Made by a program: the position numbers and the translations under genes. Under the pieces are notes generated by a model. It saw only the letters and a program-made list of their open reading frames with translations, made no database searches and was not told where the DNA came from. Positions 17,374-25,957 of a DNA stretch of 64,000 bases are shown piece by piece (position 1 is the stretch's first letter; every line of letters begins with the position of its first letter). The stretch spans positions 230,411 through 294,410 of the forward strand of contig NZ_JAGGPU010000006.1 in assembly GCF_018613605.1 (NCBI RefSeq), read 5' to 3'. This stretch comes from Pedobacter sp. ISL-64. Lineage in GTDB: Bacteria; Bacteroidota; Bacteroidia; Sphingobacteriales; Sphingobacteriaceae.

Positions 17374-17613
17374 AATTTCATGTATTAAAATAACTTATCG
17401 GCTCTTTGTTTCTGCGCCCTGCATCTTCTTGCGACCATCGGGAGCTTGAAGCAAGTTTCCGTTCCAGCCCTTCGGCTGAACGGAGTTTTTGGGTACCAAA
17501 AACACAAACTTGCTTCCTACAAACCGCATAAGTTTGGCGTGCTGAAAGCCTCGCCTTACTTCCTGCGGTTTCCATTACCCGGATGGCTCCCAAAGGGAGC
17601 GGCCGGGTAAATA
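17374..17613. other. Probable oriT region upstream of mobC
   Basis: A non-coding, GC-richer stretch between mobC and the wHTH gene with several inverted repeats: CCCTTCGGCTGAACGG near 17468, TTTTTGGGTACCAAAAAC near 17487, and TTACCCGG...CCGGGTAA near 17575-17610. A 71-codon reverse frame (17378-17593) crosses it, but its composition looks accidental. Position ahead of mobC-mobA fits an origin of transfer. No nick site can be named. Confidence 0.5.
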
Positions 17614-17964
17614 CTACGCCGGGTTTCCCGGCACCTTTTTCTTATCTGGTGGCCGCTCAGGTTCGTGCGGCCACCAGATAAGGCTTCCTTTTATAGGATG
17701 ATAGGAAGGCTGGTAACGGATGTACCCGAATGCATCCAATTCACGGATGCATTTGTGATAGGTGGCAATAGATGCTATTCTGGAAAAAGCCATCAGCTTT
17801 TTCCGGCTCACAGTAAATGGATTGTTAAATCCGCTTTGGTGCCAAAGAACAAAGAGCGCAGTAAACAGGCTGACATGGGTAGCCTGCATTCTGTTATCAG
17901 CACCTATGCGCCCGATCCATTTACTGTAATTGGCGGTCTTACTTTTAATGCTGGTTTCTGTCAT
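17614..17964 (-). CDS. Winged-helix protein of mobile elements
   Basis: 116 residues: LFTALFVLWHQSGFNNPF, SRKKLMAFSRIASIATYHKC, IRELDAFGYIRYQPSYHPIK. This is the pattern of small winged-helix proteins found beside excisionase-like and mob genes on Bacteroidota mobile islands, similar to replication-initiator or DnaD-like wHTH domains. It overlaps the upstream excisionase-like gene by 4 bases, so the two are co-translated. Its job may be control of excision or replication of the element. Family resemblance is fair, function is not established here. Confidence 0.7.
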   Translation of the reverse strand: MTETSIKSKTANYSKWIGRIGADNRMQATHVSLFTALFVLWHQSGFNNPFTVSRKKLMAFSRIASIATYHKCIRELDAFGYIRYQPSYHPIKGSLIWWPHEPERPPDKKKVPGNPA

Positions 17965-18221
17965 TGTTGATCTCCCTCCAATAGTCTGGTAATATCCTCT
18001 AACTTGTAATACATCATCCCGCCAATCTTTGTGTACCGCAATGTTCCGTTAATGCGAAGGTTTTGTAAAGTGCCCGGTGAGATATTAAGCATTTTGCGTA
18101 CTTCCGCACTTTTAAGCCACTCCTTCGCTTTTTCCTGTGGTTTAACAATATCTTTAATGCCATTCAGCAATTCGGCCTTAAACTGCCTTAAATCGTCTTT
18201 GGTGATAATCTCTACTATCAT
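17961..18221 (-). CDS. Excisionase-like helix-turn-helix protein 1
   Basis: 86 residues with a MerR/HTH_17-like fold in the second half: EWLKSAEVRKMLNISPGTLQ, then NLRINGTLRYTKIGGMMYYK. This is the DNA-binding module of excisionase-type proteins that bend att or oriT DNA and steer the recombinase toward excision. The N-terminal helix (DLRQFKAELLNGIKDIV) is typical of the Bacteroidota version. It overlaps the wHTH gene by 4 bases. The repeat cluster just upstream (18280-18346) could be its own binding site. Confidence 0.8.
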   Translation of the reverse strand: MIVEIITKDDLRQFKAELLNGIKDIVKPQEKAKEWLKSAEVRKMLNISPGTLQNLRINGTLRYTKIGGMMYYKLEDITRLLEGDQQ

Positions 18222-18279
18222 TCTTAACCTCCTTTATTTGATGATTGCATATACTTTTAGTATTTGAGTAGGTATCGGT

Positions 18280-18346
18280 AGCTGGTTATATGGTTGGGTA
18301 GATACATAGCCTATCAGCTATATGGCTATGTAGATATACAGCCTAT
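18280..18346. repeat. Pair of ~32-bp imperfect direct repeats with internal palindrome
   Basis: Two units, 18280-18314 and 18316-18346, share AGCT...ATATGG...GTAGATA.A.AGCCTAT. In addition CATAGCC (18305-18311) and GGCTATG (18324-18330) form an inverted repeat across them. They fill the gap between the two excisionase-like genes, a likely binding site for one of these HTH proteins. Confidence 0.55.
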
Positions 18347-18684
18347 TATGGTGGGGGGATTTCCTCCGTACACTTATGTTTAATGTCGCTTTGAGTTCCC
18401 TCTACGATTTTCTTTTTGCCCGCTCTTATCCAAGCGGATAATTCAGCCAGAGAGAAATAAAGTCTTTTACCCCGTTTGTTTACAGGGATTTCGCCACGGC
18501 TTACCTTAGTGTAAAGTGTGGGTACGGAAAGTTTAAGAAATTCAGCAGCTTGGACAATCGTTAATAAGTCTGAATGGGGGGATTGATTTGCCTGTTGGTT
18601 TTCCACTAGCAGGTCTTTAATGCTATCGACTTTTTCGTGTAAGGTACTGATGGCTTCCGGCAATTGTTCAAATGTGTACTTCAT
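18346..18684 (-). CDS. Excisionase-like helix-turn-helix protein 2
   Basis: 112 residues. After an N-terminal helix (FEQLPEAISTLHEKVDSIKD) comes an HTH_17 excisionase domain: LLTIVQAAEFLKLSVPTLYT, KVSRGEIPVNKRGKRLYFSL, AELSAWIRAG. The tail is charged and ends in PPP. Members of this type sit beside integrases and mob genes on Bacteroidota islands. The repeat cluster 18280-18346 overlaps its last base and separates it from the next excisionase-like gene. Role in excision control or mob expression is inferred from the family. Confidence 0.85.
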   Translation of the reverse strand: MKYTFEQLPEAISTLHEKVDSIKDLLVENQQANQSPHSDLLTIVQAAEFLKLSVPTLYTKVSRGEIPVNKRGKRLYFSLAELSAWIRAGKKKIVEGTQSDIKHKCTEEIPPP

Positions 18685-18773
18685 ATACAGTATATTTTAT
18701 TTTGATACTGCAATGGTACAGGCTTGTTTTGTACGGTTACAACAGGTTAAACCGCATCCTTACTGTTTCCTTA

Positions 18774-19784
18774 CTAATATTTACTGTTTTTCTTGTTTCT
18801 GACAGTGGGAATAATGGTAGAAATCTTTTCCCTTATTAAAACTTCCATTATCGGGGATTTACAGTACTTGGTATCAGTAGAGATTATAGAGCTTAGCCAA
18901 CCTTCGGTATATTCTTTTGGTACCTCTCCGGTAGCATATAGAAAGTGCTGGGCAATCCACCTTTCGAGATCAGATTTTTTACAACCCACAATCAGGTTAG
19001 CTTCATAAAGCTGTTTGAAAGCATCGGCAAGCTGATTACCATTTCCCTTAAAGATAAGCTTACTTTCAGGCTTTGCACCAGTATTGATTAAAGTAGTAAG
19101 CCCGATATGATGTGCTTCGGAAAAATAGATTTTCATCAGTTGCAGGAAATCAGCGGTAACCAATTCGTTGAAATTTGGCAAGCCTGCATCTTCATTAAAA
19201 GAAACTTTGGCAGATAGATCAGTACTTATGTTTTCGTTTGTTTCCGGGCTTTTCTGTCTTGCTTTCCATTCCTCAAACGTTTCTTTAGGGTATAGTGTTT
19301 CTTCTATGTCATTGATTAGTTCATTTAAAAAAATCTCCCGGAGTTTGACAGAATCACTCAAGCTCTCCACAAATTCATCGCCGATATAAATATCGCTATG
19401 ATCGGGTTGCAGATTCCTGACAATAAATAAACGGTCGAGGCCGATTGAAAAGATATAATTACGGGGATATTCTGCCTGTAATTCACTGTAACTTTGCTGG
19501 AAGTTCGTCCAGAACAGTTTAAACCTCTCTTTTAATTTTTTAAGTTGTGCAAGTTCCCTTTTTATACTAATGTCATTAAGAGATAGCAAGTCTATCAGTG
19601 CAGTATCTTTCAATACCCTAGTTTCACTCTTATAGCTAAACGACTTATAATACTGTGTTTCATGAACAAGGCTGTAGGCTTGTTTCTCCGCTTCCTCCTT
19701 TACCCGGTTTTGTAGTTCGCCTTTGGTAATAATTTGTAAATCAAAAGTTTGTAAACGGGTTAAAAAAATGGCTAAGTTTTGCAT
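18774..19784 (-). CDS. RteC-like regulatory protein of mobile element
   Basis: 336 residues from MQNLAIFLTRLQTFDLQI; the frame to 19820 adds 12 improbable residues. The N-terminal half is helical and charged. The C-terminal part (LIFKGNGNQLADAFKQLYEA, DLERWIAQHFLYATGEVP, ending SPIMEVLIREK) resembles the C-terminal half of RteC, the protein that switches on excision genes in CTnDOT-family elements. No enzyme motif is seen. Its place as the most upstream reverse-strand gene of the mobilization block fits a regulator of excision. The similarity is judged by eye and moderate. Confidence 0.55.
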   Translation of the reverse strand: MQNLAIFLTRLQTFDLQIITKGELQNRVKEEAEKQAYSLVHETQYYKSFSYKSETRVLKDTALIDLLSLNDISIKRELAQLKKLKERFKLFWTNFQQSYSELQAEYPRNYIFSIGLDRLFIVRNLQPDHSDIYIGDEFVESLSDSVKLREIFLNELINDIEETLYPKETFEEWKARQKSPETNENISTDLSAKVSFNEDAGLPNFNELVTADFLQLMKIYFSEAHHIGLTTLINTGAKPESKLIFKGNGNQLADAFKQLYEANLIVGCKKSDLERWIAQHFLYATGEVPKEYTEGWLSSIISTDTKYCKSPIMEVLIREKISTIIPTVRNKKNSKY

Positions 19785-20063
19785 ATCAATTAATTTCGTT
19801 ATGAACGCTAGTAAAATCAACGTTCACTAAATTAGCTATTTTTCTCAAAAACTTAGAGGCTTGGCAGTTGAATTGATTTTATCGTATACTATGATTTTCA
19901 AAAAATTATATGCTTAATACAAAAGAAGACATAATTATAATCAAACTCCTCTAGTTTATCATAACATATTGATTTACATTATGTTATTAAAATAAGCGTC
20001 TTGTGTACGTGGAATTGGCTGCAATATTGTGTTAACTAAGTTTGGCCGCTACTGTGCCAAGTG

Positions 20064-21152
20064 CTAGGCCTTCGAATATCTTTGCTTTTTTTTCAGCCAG
20101 GAGTTGAAAATTGTATAGGAAACTGCCATAATTATGGCTCCTTTAAACATCCCTGTAAATCCCCAGGCAGCCAAGCCTCCGGTTACTCCAATGAACAATA
20201 CCAGAAAAGGAATTTTTCCACCGCTTTTAGCAATTAAAATGGGCTTAAGCAGGCCTTCGGCAATTAGTAGACACAAACCATACACTATTAAAAAAACTGT
20301 TGTTGCTGTATGACCTTGCATACTTGCCCAGATCACCAGGGGTAGCCAGATCAGCAAGGGTCCCATTTGCAGCAGTACGAAAAAAAATACCAATGCGGTA
20401 AGGATCAACTTAAAATGAATACCCGCTATTGCAAATCCAATCCAGGAAAAAACAGCAGCAAAAAATGCAGTACCAATCACCCCAACCGACACACCTTTAA
20501 TCGCCTGATCAATTGCATCCAGGAAAAGCAGCCCCTCCCGTGTACCCAACAACTGCTGCAAAGTTAATTTAACAGGCGCTAATTTTTCATTACCACCAGC
20601 CAAAAAAAAAGCAGAAACAACAATTCCAAAAATAAGTTGTAAACCGGTACCCAACAGTCCTAGCCCACCAGTAAGCAAATGATGCAAGACATCTTTGATC
20701 TGATGTTTATGGCCAATCAAAGCCTCTTGTGGGTTTTCCTGCAAATGATGCCAGAATTCAGCAATACTTTCACCAGTATAAGGCAGCTTAGTTATCTTTT
20801 CAGGTAATGGCGGAACCCCGTGTGTTTTAACTGCTTCCATCCAATGGGCTATATCCCCAATGTGTTTACCCAGTGCAGTAATCATAAAAATAAAAGGCAA
20901 GGCAATCACTAGAATTAGAATAAGCGCATATATGATTCCCGCAAGTTTTCGTTGATTAGCTAGTAGCCAGACAAGACGTTCAAAAGGACCTGCAAAAGAG
21001 GAATAAAAGATAATTGCAAAGGTAAATACTCCAAAAAAAATCTTGAACACATCGTACAGGGCAAACAGTAAGGCCAACAGCGCCAGTATCAATAAACTCG
21101 TTTCTATAAGATTGCGCGGGGTTGATATAGTGAATTCCGGTTTGATCTTCAT
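20064..21152 (-). CDS. AI-2E family transporter
   Basis: 362 residues with about eight hydrophobic segments (SLLILALLALLFALYDVF; IIYALILILVIALPFIFMI; ALVFFFVLLQMGPLLIWLPL), separated by a soluble loop at about 110-170. The length and the pattern GLLGTGLQLIFGIVVSAFFL and LLIAEGLLKPILIAKSGGKI match the AI-2E/PerM (PF01594) family, whose members include proposed autoinducer-2 exporters and Na+(Li+)/H+ antiporters. It is the last gene of the long reverse-strand operon, 25 bases after the ABC permease. Given the neighbouring acid-resistance-like genes, ion or proton exchange is a reasonable guess. Substrate unknown. Confidence 0.85.
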   Translation of the reverse strand: MKIKPEFTISTPRNLIETSLLILALLALLFALYDVFKIFFGVFTFAIIFYSSFAGPFERLVWLLANQRKLAGIIYALILILVIALPFIFMITALGKHIGDIAHWMEAVKTHGVPPLPEKITKLPYTGESIAEFWHHLQENPQEALIGHKHQIKDVLHHLLTGGLGLLGTGLQLIFGIVVSAFFLAGGNEKLAPVKLTLQQLLGTREGLLFLDAIDQAIKGVSVGVIGTAFFAAVFSWIGFAIAGIHFKLILTALVFFFVLLQMGPLLIWLPLVIWASMQGHTATTVFLIVYGLCLLIAEGLLKPILIAKSGGKIPFLVLFIGVTGGLAAWGFTGMFKGAIIMAVSYTIFNSWLKKKQRYSKA

Positions 21153-21177
21153 ATGATGAGAATAAATTATTTAAGGA

Positions 21178-22344
21178 CTATATTGTCGCTACCTTGTTTT
21201 TAATACCCTTGAGCCGGTAGTACACTAAGCCACTATAAAATAACCATAACAATACTAAATGCAACAATGTTCCAGGCTGACTGAATAAACCAGCACCCGA
21301 TTGCACAATACCCGTATACATTTTAATAAATGGTGTAGTCGGTAAGAGCATTGAAATCCACTGTACCGCCTGTGGTAGCGATTCGAACGGCCAAGAGTAT
21401 CCTGTGATTAGAAAAATCGGATAGGTAGAGAAGGCCATCATTTGCAGGCAGATTAATTGCGATTTAAACAGCGATCCTATAAATTGGGCCATAGGAATGA
21501 GCGTAAGAATAAACAGTATCAATAAAACACTCAATTCGAAACCATTGCCGCGCATCGGCAAATTGAGCAGGCTGTAGTTTACATTCAGAAAGAAAAAAGC
21601 ATAAGCGGCAAATAAAAACAGGTAAAATGATCCTTTCCCCCAAATTCCGGTAGAAATTCCTCCCTTTAGCCACTCGCCCACACGTGAATGTTGCCGTTCT
21701 CCGGCCACACTTTCAGATAAACCTATCAATAGGGTTTGCTGTAGAATTAATGCCAATAATCCCGGAAGCAGGAAGGCGCCATAGCTTGATCTTTCATTAA
21801 ACATCGGCCTGTAATCTAAATTTATAGGCATTACGTTTTGCATTGCTATTTTTGAGCTCATACCTTTGCTCTTTTGGAAATACTGTAAACGTACACCTGC
21901 TCCAATGGTCAAGCATATTTGCTGTACATTCATTAAGAGATCGCTTGAGGGCAGAAACCGGGCTGCATTTACGGCAAGCACCACATTGCTCTGCTTTAAG
22001 GTTAGTAAATTGGATTCTGTACCTTTTGGAATGTAAAAATATCCCTGGCAATTTCCCCGATACATCTGCTCTTTGGCTTCTTCCAGATTAGGGAAATGGA
22101 TTAATTCAACAATAGGTGAATTATCGATATTTTGTTGCAGCAACCATGACAACCTTGAATGATCATCATCAACAACTGCAAGCTTTACATTTTGCTCTTC
22201 TTTATTCATATAAATGCTTCCATAAAAAAAAGCATAAAGTAATGGCGCAATCAATAAAGTTAGGAGCAAACTATGGTCCTTTGGCACAAGAGCGGCCTCT
22301 CTTAAAAAGAGCTTAATTATGGACTGTCCCGATTGCTTTTTCAT
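21178..22344 (-). CDS. ABC-2 type permease (second of pair)
   Basis: 388 residues. One N-terminal membrane helix (SLLLTLLIAPLLYAFFYGSI), a large periplasmic domain (about 45-185), then five C-terminal membrane helices (LLPGLLALILQQTLLIGLSE; FLFAAYAFFFLNVNYSLL). This is the YhhJ/YbhR-type ABC2_membrane_3 architecture. Such permeases pair with an ATPase, an HlyD adaptor and TolC to export drugs or other hydrophobic compounds. The gene overlaps the upstream permease by 32 bases. No ATP-binding protein is encoded in this operon or elsewhere in the window. Confidence 0.9.
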   Translation of the reverse strand: MKKQSGQSIIKLFLREAALVPKDHSLLLTLLIAPLLYAFFYGSIYMNKEEQNVKLAVVDDDHSRLSWLLQQNIDNSPIVELIHFPNLEEAKEQMYRGNCQGYFYIPKGTESNLLTLKQSNVVLAVNAARFLPSSDLLMNVQQICLTIGAGVRLQYFQKSKGMSSKIAMQNVMPINLDYRPMFNERSSYGAFLLPGLLALILQQTLLIGLSESVAGERQHSRVGEWLKGGISTGIWGKGSFYLFLFAAYAFFFLNVNYSLLNLPMRGNGFELSVLLILFILTLIPMAQFIGSLFKSQLICLQMMAFSTYPIFLITGYSWPFESLPQAVQWISMLLPTTPFIKMYTGIVQSGAGLFSQPGTLLHLVLLWLFYSGLVYYRLKGIKNKVATI

Positions 22345-23497
22345 CTGTACTGGTATTAAACTGACGTTGGAATAAAAGAATTGCAGTCGGGAACATCACT
22401 GCGCAAAACAATAAAAGTTTATTTAAATCTGCCTGTGCATAATGCAATGGTAAATTCATGTAGTAAACTTTAAAAAAGGCATCCAGAAATGGTGTGTAAG
22501 GCATAATGGTAGCATAGTATTGATCATACCAGGGCATGGCCCATCTTGGAAAGGTAAATCCACTAAAAACGAATGCTGGAGATGTGTAAAATAAAGCAGT
22601 ATCCCCGGAGAGCATTACATCTTTAAATAAAGCCGAAATAAAGATACCGATTCCAAGACATGCTAATGAGAGTAAGGTATAAATGACAAAGAATTTACCT
22701 GTAGCAGCCGGAACTCCAATATCAAAGAAGGGAAATACTACAAAAGCGATGAGTATAAAATTAAGCCAGCTAATCACAAGATGGGCAATGGTTTTAGCTG
22801 CAATTACGACTAGTGCAGAACCATTGGATAACTCATATAGTTCCTGCATTGTCCCAGTTTTCCATTCATAATTCAAGGCCAGCATACTGCTTATGATCAG
22901 TATCATTTGCATGCCAACGGTTATTAATCCAGGTACCAGGTACTCCTGGTAATTGTAACTCGCATTATAGAGCTGATAAGAATTTAGTTTAATTGGATTG
23001 GCAAGCGCCATAGCCTGATCAGCTTTCATCCCTGTTTTAATCAGCTTCTCTAAAATTACTCCCGAGCTTCCCGTAATTACAACTTCGGCCACTGCCTTAT
23101 ATACCATTTTTGCGGGTACCAGAGCTGCTGCATCGGTATAAAGCGTTACATTAACCGGGTGCCTGCTATAAATGTCTTTCTGCATGTTTACAGGGAAATG
23201 TACAGCTCCTAATATTTTGCCCTGTTGTATTAGTCTTTCAACTTCGACCTCACTGCTTACCCTTCTGGTAATGTTCAATGCTTCTCTTTGTTCAAGTAAA
23301 AAGATAAGCTGCCGGCTTACCGGACTTTGGTCATCATCCCATATGGCAAATGATAGATGTTTGGCTTCTTCTTTTTGATAAATTACTGCATAGAATGAAA
23401 ACAGAAGCACAGGAACCACCAGCATAACCAGGTAAAATACCTTTAAGCTGAGGATGCGCTTCCATTCCCTAATGATGATATGGCCAAAACGATTCAT
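22313..23497 (-). CDS. ABC-2 type permease (first of pair)
   Basis: 394 residues with the same layout as its neighbour: N-terminal helix (VFYLVMLVVPVLLFSFYAVI), periplasmic domain (about 45-190), then membrane helices (YLVPGLITVGMQMILIISSM; LNFILIAFVVFPFFDIGV). It is homologous to the next gene, so the two probably form the heterodimeric channel of an efflux pump. It overlaps the HlyD stop by one base and the next permease by 32, meaning tight translational coupling. No Walker A/B domain is fused to it, so energy must come from an ATPase encoded elsewhere. Confidence 0.9.
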   Translation of the reverse strand: MNRFGHIIIREWKRILSLKVFYLVMLVVPVLLFSFYAVIYQKEEAKHLSFAIWDDDQSPVSRQLIFLLEQREALNITRRVSSEVEVERLIQQGKILGAVHFPVNMQKDIYSRHPVNVTLYTDAAALVPAKMVYKAVAEVVITGSSGVILEKLIKTGMKADQAMALANPIKLNSYQLYNASYNYQEYLVPGLITVGMQMILIISSMLALNYEWKTGTMQELYELSNGSALVVIAAKTIAHLVISWLNFILIAFVVFPFFDIGVPAATGKFFVIYTLLSLACLGIGIFISALFKDVMLSGDTALFYTSPAFVFSGFTFPRWAMPWYDQYYATIMPYTPFLDAFFKVYYMNLPLHYAQADLNKLLLFCAVMFPTAILLFQRQFNTSTDEKAIGTVHN

Positions 23498-24486
23498 TAG
23501 GGCAGAATTAATGATGCAGTCATACCAGAACGTAACCCTTTTACCTGCAATTGGTTTTCGGGCTTAAGTTCTATGGTAAAGGTTCTAAGTTCAAACTGTC
23601 CCTTATCTTTTGATGGCACCCAATTGGCAAATTCAAGTGTTGGCGATATTGAGGTTACTTTTACAGGGAAAGTTTCAGGTTCGCATCCGGGTACTTTTAC
23701 AAAGGCTACTGCTCCTAATTTTAGTAAATTGGCCTTGTCCTGCCTGATGTTAAAACGTAAAAGTGTGGAGTTCTTTTTTTCAATAGTCATCATCGGGTAA
23801 CCTATTGATACGATCTCACCCTGATGGGTAACCAGACTCGAAATAACTCCATCTGCAGGGGCATAAACTTTGGTGTTGTCACCAAGAGCCTTTGTAAGCT
23901 CGTATGCCTGCTCTGCCTGTTTTACAATAGCATTAGCCGTTTTAAGCAGTTCCGGTCTTGTACCGTTCTTCAGCATTTTTAAGTTCAGTTCGGCAGTCTC
24001 CATTTCTTTTTTAGCTGCCTGATACTTGAAATAGAAAACGTCTTTCTCTTGCCCCGATATCACATCAGCATTGTACAAACGCTGCATGCGCTGATAGGTG
24101 GTATTAAAAAGATTGTACTGTTCCTGACTGATCTGATAGAGTTTAGAGGTTGCTTCAATTAGCTCTGGTCTTGCACCGTGGGTTAACAACTCTTGCTGAC
24201 CTTTGGCTGCATCTATAGCTGAAAGGGCCTGAGCTTTAATAGCATTTATTTCGTTTGAACGTAGTATTGCTACTAATTGTCCTGATTTCACAGTGTCACC
24301 CTGTTCAACAAGCAGCGAATCCAACCTACCGGGAAATTCTGCCGCAACATCCACACTAGCGGCATCCACCATGCCAACAAAGTTGTTCTCATCTTCCGTA
24401 TTGCTGGATAAGAAGAAAAATAAAGCAATAATTACTACCAATATAGGAATGAGCAGTGCCCAATAGTTTTTTAGAAGATTTTTCAT
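23497..24486 (-). CDS. HlyD-family periplasmic adaptor of efflux pump
   Basis: 329 residues. N-terminal membrane anchor (NYWALLIPILVVIIALFFFL), then the split lipoyl domain (VAAEFPGRLDSLLVEQGDTV...GQLVAIL and VYAPADGVISSLVTHQGEIV), a long helical hairpin between them (about 85-200, with repeated NGTRPELL/HGARPELI), and a beta-barrel domain to the end. These features define membrane fusion proteins linking an inner-membrane transporter to a TolC channel. It is coupled by one-base overlaps to the TolC gene upstream and the permease downstream. Confidence 0.93.
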   Translation of the reverse strand: MKNLLKNYWALLIPILVVIIALFFFLSSNTEDENNFVGMVDAASVDVAAEFPGRLDSLLVEQGDTVKSGQLVAILRSNEINAIKAQALSAIDAAKGQQELLTHGARPELIEATSKLYQISQEQYNLFNTTYQRMQRLYNADVISGQEKDVFYFKYQAAKKEMETAELNLKMLKNGTRPELLKTANAIVKQAEQAYELTKALGDNTKVYAPADGVISSLVTHQGEIVSIGYPMMTIEKKNSTLLRFNIRQDKANLLKLGAVAFVKVPGCEPETFPVKVTSISPTLEFANWVPSKDKGQFELRTFTIELKPENQLQVKGLRSGMTASLILP

Positions 24487-25937
24487 TACTTGATATATTG
24501 AGTTATTTGCTGTGGTTTACCTAGGCTGTTGAAATATTCTGCTGCCGCTAAAAAGTAACCAAACACTGCGGTATGATAGCCTTTTTCAATTTCTGTTTCT
24601 ATCAATAAAGCGTCATTTACATCTTTTGGCGAGGAGAGCTGGTTTTTCATCCGCTCAGTGATGAGACGGCTTGTGGTATGGGCCTCCTTTCTGGCATTAT
24701 CCAATGAAGTAACTTCATTTTGAAGTGATTTCATCTTGTTTCTTGCAACTGTAGATAAAACCTGTATACCCAGACTTGCGTTTTCTTCAGCAAGTTTTGC
24801 CTCATCTATCAGTTGCCGGGCAGCAAGTGTTCTTTTTCTTGTTTGTCCATTAAAAAGCGTCCACTGCAATTCTACACCAATAAACCAGTCGGGCATAAGA
24901 AGGGGCAGATCGCGTTGATATAAATTATAATTTCCAACAGCAAAAATATTGGGTAAAGAAAACGACTTACTGATCTTTTCGGCTGTTTTAGCATAAGAGA
25001 TTTTACTTCCAGCCATTTTGTATACTGGATTAGACCCCCAAAAATCGCCCTCAGGTTTAAATGGCTCAATAGCTGCGTACTTCAGTGTATCTGTAATTAC
25101 GATTGCAGAGTCTAATGGTACGCCCAGTAGCTTGTTAAGTTCTATATACGCATTTTGCTGCGCCAGCTTGATGTTGTTAAAATGGCTTGCGGCCTGCATT
25201 AGCACTACATTTGTCCAGCTTTTCTGATAAGGAGCAAGTATTTGGTTTTTCACCAGTTCCTGAGCATAAGTGTTATTTTTGGTTAGGGCGTTTACCATTA
25301 ACTGCTGCTTATTGAACAGGGTGTTTAAGTATAAAATGCGCAGGTATTGTGCAGCAATTAAAAAATCTACTTCCTTATTAACAAGATCAACATTAATACC
25401 CGCAGAATTCACAAGAGATTGAGCGAGGTTGCCGGCAGCGTCCAGTTTGTTTCCCAGAAAAATGGGTTGCCTTACACCTAAGCCGGCAACAAAATAAGAT
25501 TGCTTACTTAAGCTCGGATTATAATCAGGGTAAATGCCCCCGATAATGTTTTTGGAAGCATTATATATCCGATCCTGTGCTGCTTGGGACAAATCACTAC
25601 CGGTAACCTCTTTAAATACTTCATTTGCGGCATTAACACTTTGCCTGGATGATCCCTCTACAATGCCATCTTTTACTGTTTGTAAATTTACCGTTAATGG
25701 GCTGCTTAGGTAAGTGTAACTAGACAGCAGATCTACCTTGGGTAAGTAGTTCTGCTTCTCAGCCTGCAAATTATACTGACTGGATAATAGTGCAGATTTT
25801 GCTTGTTTAACTGATAAATTGTTTTCATTTGCAATGGTCAGGCATTTTTGTAAAGTTGTATTTTGTCCAAGACTTAGAATTGGTAAAACCAGCAATAGAA
25901 CTATTGCTGTTCCAAATTTTATATTTGCTATTGCCAT
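24486..25937 (-). CDS. TolC-family outer membrane efflux protein
   Basis: 483 residues with a signal peptide (VLLLVLPILSLGQN). The repeated helical pattern (LTIANENNLSVKQAKSALLS; AALLIETEIEKGY-like C-terminal helix) and two similar halves match the OEP/TolC fold, the outer membrane exit duct. An insertion at about 90-140 (KDGIVEGSSRQSVNAANEVF) is common in Bacteroidota members. Its stop overlaps the HlyD start by one base, so the TolC-HlyD-permease-permease set is a single pump. It follows the porin gene by 20 bases, which ties the pump to the asparagine/aspartate genes. Confidence 0.92.
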   Translation of the reverse strand: MAIANIKFGTAIVLLLVLPILSLGQNTTLQKCLTIANENNLSVKQAKSALLSSQYNLQAEKQNYLPKVDLLSSYTYLSSPLTVNLQTVKDGIVEGSSRQSVNAANEVFKEVTGSDLSQAAQDRIYNASKNIIGGIYPDYNPSLSKQSYFVAGLGVRQPIFLGNKLDAAGNLAQSLVNSAGINVDLVNKEVDFLIAAQYLRILYLNTLFNKQQLMVNALTKNNTYAQELVKNQILAPYQKSWTNVVLMQAASHFNNIKLAQQNAYIELNKLLGVPLDSAIVITDTLKYAAIEPFKPEGDFWGSNPVYKMAGSKISYAKTAEKISKSFSLPNIFAVGNYNLYQRDLPLLMPDWFIGVELQWTLFNGQTRKRTLAARQLIDEAKLAEENASLGIQVLSTVARNKMKSLQNEVTSLDNARKEAHTTSRLITERMKNQLSSPKDVNDALLIETEIEKGYHTAVFGYFLAAAEYFNSLGKPQQITQYIK

Positions 25938-25957
25938 AAGCTATTCATAGAGTGGTG

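Noticed and set aside
17378..17593. 71-aa reverse frame between mobC and wHTH gene
   Set aside because: Composition (Arg/Ser/Cys-rich, no domain) and overlap with inverted repeats suggest a chance frame over oriT-like DNA.
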